A stretch of DNA of 64,000 nt, from assembly GCA_963693285.1 (NCBI GenBank), contig OY848924.1:8046400-8110399 (forward strand), in the 5' to 3' direction. Source of the DNA: Xestospongia muta (taxonomy: Eukaryota; Porifera; Demospongiae; Haplosclerida; Petrosiidae). The notes beneath the pieces are model-generated. The model did not search any database, was not told the DNA's origin, and saw only the letters and a list, made by a program, of their open reading frames with translations. Made by a program: the position numbers and the translations under genes. Positions 59,801-64,000 of this stretch are shown here, piece by piece. How positions within the stretch are numbered: the first letter of the stretch is position 1; the number at the start of each line of letters is the position of its first letter.

Positions 59801-62800
59801 ATAACCAATGGGGTTCTGTTTGTAATCATGAGTGGGACTTCAATGATACTCGTGTGACCTGTCGTCAGTTAGGTTATGCAGATGGTGTCAAAGTTGTTAC
59901 TACACCTCAATATGGAAACAGAACTTATGAAGAGGTTCCTATAATAAATAATGTTCGTTGCCATGGAAACGAAGCTGGACTCGAGTTTTGTGATAATGTA
60001 GGATTTGGTAATGCCAATTGTAAAGTTAATGAAGTAGCTGGTGTCATCTGTACAGGTACCAATGGATGAATGGATAGATAGATTGATAAATGGACAGTTT
60101 GTTTTACATATATATCTATACAGATAAAGCTCATCCTCCAGTAACTTCAGTACGACTCATTCCATCTTCTAATAGTGGGTTAGTTCAAGTCAGATATAAC
60201 AATACATGGGGAACAATATGTTCCTTTGGGTGGAGTTTACAAGACGCTCATGTGGTCTGTCGTCAATTGGGTTACATCAATGCAACAAGGATATTGCCAT
60301 CTTCAAACCAAAATACACCAGGTATAATATGGTTGAGTGGAGTACAATGTCAAGGTACTGAGGAATCTATTGGAGCATGTCATATTGAGACAATTTGGGG
60401 CCAAACTACATGTACGCATTCTCAAGATGTTGCTGTTGAATGTACAAGTAACCACACCCCTTTATAATGAGTTATTCTGATAATGATATATATTTATAGA
60501 TATCATAAGGTCTCCTATACCAATACAGTTATTATCAGGAGGTACTGCTGTTAATAAGGGGCGTGTCCAAGTGTTACATAGTGGGACGTGGGGTACTTTA
60601 TGTGGTCATACAGGATATGATATTTTTAATGGTAATGTTATATGCAGACAATTGGGTTATCCTAGAGCATTACTGGTAAGTGTATATAGTAATATGAATG
60701 ACAAGTATTAACTCTGTCCTAAAGGCATTCTCTGATACAGTGTTTGGTGAAATATTACCTGATGAACCTGTTTGGATAACTGGTCTAGCATGTATAGGAA
60801 ATGAGAGTGATATATTAAAATGTCCCGGTTTTATGTTAAGAGCTAGTCAATGTAGTGGTGATCCAGCTGTTGTTATTTGTGATGGTGAGTTTAATGCCAC
60901 ACCCAGCATTATTTGTTTACTCTGTTTCAGATTTCTCTGAAACTCCACCCACTGAATGGAGTCTCCATCTAGTAGAAGAGGAGATGTCCGAGTATAAAGG
61001 TCGTGTTGACGTATACATTAATAACCAGTGGGGATCAATCTGTGGTGATTCGTGGAGTGACATTGAAGCAGCTGTTGTTTGTAGACAACTTGGATGGGCA
61101 GGACCAGTTAAAGGACTACAGTAAACATATAATATTTACATTATGATGAACTCTATACATAATTAGGACTTCTAAATATGGTAAAGGATATGGTAATGTG
61201 CTGCTTTACCATGTCCATTGTGTTGGTACTGAGACTAGCCTACAACAATGTACTACTGGCCTATCTGGTTCTTGTACTCAATATGAAGATGCTTCTGTTC
61301 AATGTTCTAGTAAGTTATATCTTATTATGTAATATTAACTTTACTTTATATAAAACACAGATATCACTCTTAAGTCAATGACTGTACGTCTCTCTCCTGG
61401 ACATATTCAAGGATATGTTCAAATTATGTATGGTAATTATAGGGGTTATGTCTGTAATGATCATTGGACAATTACTGAAGCTAATGTTGTATGTAGAGAA
61501 CTAGGGTTCAAAGGTCAGTTACTGTATTATAATTATGTCATTAATGGTGATTTATTATAGGAGCTTATAGCACTATTGTTAATGATAACTTTGAAACATT
61601 CTCAGTTCCAGCTGTAATATCTAATGTTAGTTGTATTGGCAATGAGAGCAGATTATCTCAATGTTTTATTGGTGGATGGAATGTGAGAACATGCAGTGGA
61701 GGTGTGGCTTATGCCGGAGTGAGATGTATAAAGGCAACAGATGTTGTGAGATTAGTGGGTGGAGCTACAAAATACGAGGGCCGAGTTGAAGTGAAAATTA
61801 ATAAATTATGGGGAACAATTTGTAATAAAGAGTGGAGTCTTCCTGATGTTGATGTGATCTGTCGACAACTGGGTTTTCCAAGAGGAGCAAGAGAAATGGG
61901 AGGAGCCTGGTTTGGAAAAGGAACAGGAACAAGTAACCAGTTATTTGTAGGAAATAAGATATCATTAATATTTTATAGTATGGTTGGATGGAGTTAGTTG
62001 TACTGGAAAAGAAGGCTCTTTACTTTTTTGTCCGACACAAAGAAAAGGAGCAGCTGTTGTGTGTACACATGATAAAGATGTCAGTATTGTATGTTCTAAT
62101 GGTAAGTATAATATCAGTATTACATAATGTAGAGTATCTTCAATAGAATCAGCAGTACAAATTCATGTATTATGTAATGATGGAGCTATAAGGCTAACTA
62201 ACATTACTGAAGGGTTAGTAGAACTATGTGTACATGGTGAATGGGGACGAGTATGTCGAGGATATTGGGACTTTAAAGATGCAGGAGTGGTCTGTTATCA
62301 ACTTGGATTTAGAATAGAAAGTATAGATTAATTAAAATAATGTAATTTAATTAATTAATGTTACATTTTATAGAACCAGTTACTATAACTGGTTATACAG
62401 CTATCTCATATTTACCTCCATTGATTGATAAACTGCAATGTACTGGAAAAGAAAGTTCTCTTCTAGCTTGTAACCACACCCTCCTTACGTCACATGACCA
62501 ATGTTCACCCTCTCAAAATGTAGCAGTTCGCTGTAAATTAGGTAGGTGTGGTTTCTATGTATTTAGATGATGTTGTTTTCCAGATCCACCAGTTGTTAAG
62601 GCTGTTCGTCTATCAGGGGGGAGAGTTCCATCCGTTGGAAGAGTAGAAGTTGATTTGAAAAATGGTAGAGTTTGGGGTAGTGTGTGCGATAATGGGTGGA
62701 GCTTAGAGAATGCCAACGTTGTCTGTCGTCAGTTAGGTTACTCTCAAGCTATAGGAGCACCAATTGGTATGGCATTTGGACAAGGTATATGTGATATAAG

Positions 62801-64000
62801 CCACACCCACATAATTAATGTTGTTGGGTAGGTATTCGTCCTATAGCTTATAAAAGAGTGCAGTGTATTGGACTGGAAAATGGATTATCTAGCTGTTACC
62901 ACGACGATGATGCTGTATCATGTGAGTTGTCAGATGTCGCTAGTGCTGTCTGTAGTAATAAAACAATTCCTGACATCCTCGTTCGTTTGGTAAAGTCTAA
63001 TCTTGCTAATGATGTTGAAGGAATGTTACAAATATATTATGCTAATCAATGGGGGCGTGTTTGTACAGACCAAAAAGGGTGGAGTTTAGATGAAGCTAAT
63101 GTTGTTTGTCGTCAAATTGGACAAGGTGTAGCAATATATAGTCGCAGTGTTGCCATGCCAACCAACCAACGACTGGTTTGGCTAAGTGATGTTCATTGTA
63201 GAGGAAATGAATCAAGTCTAACACACTGTCGTCATTCTGGGTGGGGCTATGCTAAAAATAGCTGTTACCGTGGCAACAACACAGTATGGCTTCGTTGTAC
63301 TGGTAATGGTAAATATAAATATGTTATATTAAGCCTTATTTTATGATTACAGGTTTGGCAGTTCGCAGGTCATTACCTACCCCTGCTCCAAGTAATTATT
63401 ATAATTAATTAATTTATGTTTCACTCACTCAAACAGGTGAGAATCCCTCTATTGGTTCTATTGGTGATAAACTGTCTAACATACCACTTGTTGCTGTCAT
63501 TGTTCCTTCACTTGTTGGAGTCATTGCAATAATAGTGGTAATATTATTGAGTGTAGCATTTGCTTTTAATCGGTAATTAGGATATTAAATATAGGGGACA
63601 TCCTCATTATTATGTCTCTTTATTAGATGGAAATGGAACTCACGTACTTATAAAATAACATCAGAGAATGAGAGAAGAACATGTCTTCAGGAACAAGAAA
63701 ATGGCATCTATCCTCCAAGTCGTAGACGTGCTAGCTCATTTACCAGTTTAGCAACAGCCACTTCAGGTAATAAATATAATATCATATATACTTTATTTAA
63801 TATATACATGTATTATGTAATATATACATGTATTATGTAATTTATACATGTATTATGTAATATATACATGTATTATATAATATATACATGTATTATGTAA
63901 TATATACATGTATTATATAATATATACATGTATTATGAATTATATTTTATTAACATACTTATAGAGACACAGTTAATATCTTTATCATGTGATGTATTAA
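50815..64000 (+). CDS. Giant SRCR-domain type I membrane receptor, 28 SRCR domains (3' partial)
   Basis: SRCR domains bind ligands such as polyanions, bacteria or other cells. Exon 1 at 50815 encodes a signal peptide ([17 protein letters not shown]). I count 28 consecutive SRCR domains between 51396 and 63303, no other domain type, then a linker and a membrane span at about 63480-63575 ([20 protein letters not shown]). A basic cytoplasmic start ([30 protein letters not shown]) follows and runs off the window. Typical blocks are GRVEVxYNGxWGTVCDDxW, VVCRQLGY, WxDxVxCxGNExxLxxC and CxHxxDAGVxC. Six cysteines per domain is the usual count (group A-like spacing). About 15 domains sit in single exons; the rest are split once. 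Exon 58336-59163 holds two and a half domains. No stop or second signal peptide breaks the chain, so one gene is likely. Confidence 0.88.
50940..51140. repeat. AT-rich intronic repeat in the SRCR gene
   Basis: Alternating ATATTCCACAATAATATATG and ATATATTACAATAATATGTG units of about 20 bp, about ten copies, in the first intron. Confidence 0.85.
54162..54428. repeat. 20-bp minisatellite in an SRCR intron
   Basis: ATAATGGATGTATACTTGAT, about 13 copies with few changes, fills the intron inside SRCR domain 7. Confidence 0.95.
54846..55268. repeat. 40-bp repeat made from a splice junction, in an SRCR intron
   Basis: About ten 40-bp units (some shorter). The intron starts GTAATACAATAT and the next exon starts GTAATACAGCAT after CTCTAG. 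Each unit carries the like of ACTTTAG next to GTAATACA or ATAATACA, so several copies hold an AG-GT junction. Confidence 0.9.
63785..63940. repeat. 20-bp minisatellite in the cytoplasmic-tail intron
   Basis: AATATATACATGTATTATGT, about seven to eight copies, between the exon that ends near 63766 and the next one near 63965. Confidence 0.9.

Overview
The window looks like nuclear DNA of an early-branching animal, most likely a demosponge of the Amphimedon type. Coding sequence is AT-rich and split by many very short introns (often 45-60 bp) with normal GT-AG borders. The protein set is animal: liprin, an SH2-SH2-PTP phosphatase, sigma-1 receptor, UBIAD1, ELYS and HECTD3. The right end carries a giant membrane receptor of SRCR domains, a family much expanded in sponges. 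The species call is inference from content; there is no marker gene.

Layout, left to right: PEX5 C-terminal part (+); an unidentified one-pass membrane protein (-); SF3B2 (-); a liprin (+); a C1orf50/DUF2452 protein (-); a GC-rich island that folds like a structured RNA (11705-12060) and a probable PHD-finger pseudogene (12290-12860); a dihydroxyacid dehydratase with introns (+); PRXL2B/selenoprotein U with an in-frame TGA and a SECIS (-); LZIC (+); eIF5A (-); mitoribosomal mS38/AURKAIP1 (+); an unidentified small acidic protein (-); CDKAL1 (+); EMC1 (-); SIGMAR1 (+); UBIAD1 (-); NAA38 (-); CYB5D1 (+); an SHP-type phosphatase (-) with a partial duplicate of its 5' end; selenoprotein K with an in-frame TGA and a SECIS (-); USP5 (+); HECTD3 (-); ELYS (+); an unidentified protein (-); MAD2L2 (+); an oxysterol-binding-related protein (-); and from 50815 to the right edge a receptor with 28 SRCR domains and one membrane span (+).

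The genes alternate strand almost perfectly. Ten head-to-head pairs have start codons 34 to 311 bp apart, and several tail-to-tail pairs are separated by only 41-110 bp. The window therefore seems to run on shared bidirectional promoters. One of these (eIF5A/mS38) holds a perfect 16-bp NRF1-type palindrome. Introns and spacers are full of the CACCC-type octamer CCACACCC/GGGTGTGG and of minisatellites with units of about 20 bp.

The most notable content is two selenoprotein genes 16 kb apart, each with a Sec codon in the family's known position and a SECIS that can be read base by base. Next come the structured-RNA-like island and the dehydratase, an enzyme of branched-chain amino acid synthesis that most animals lack.
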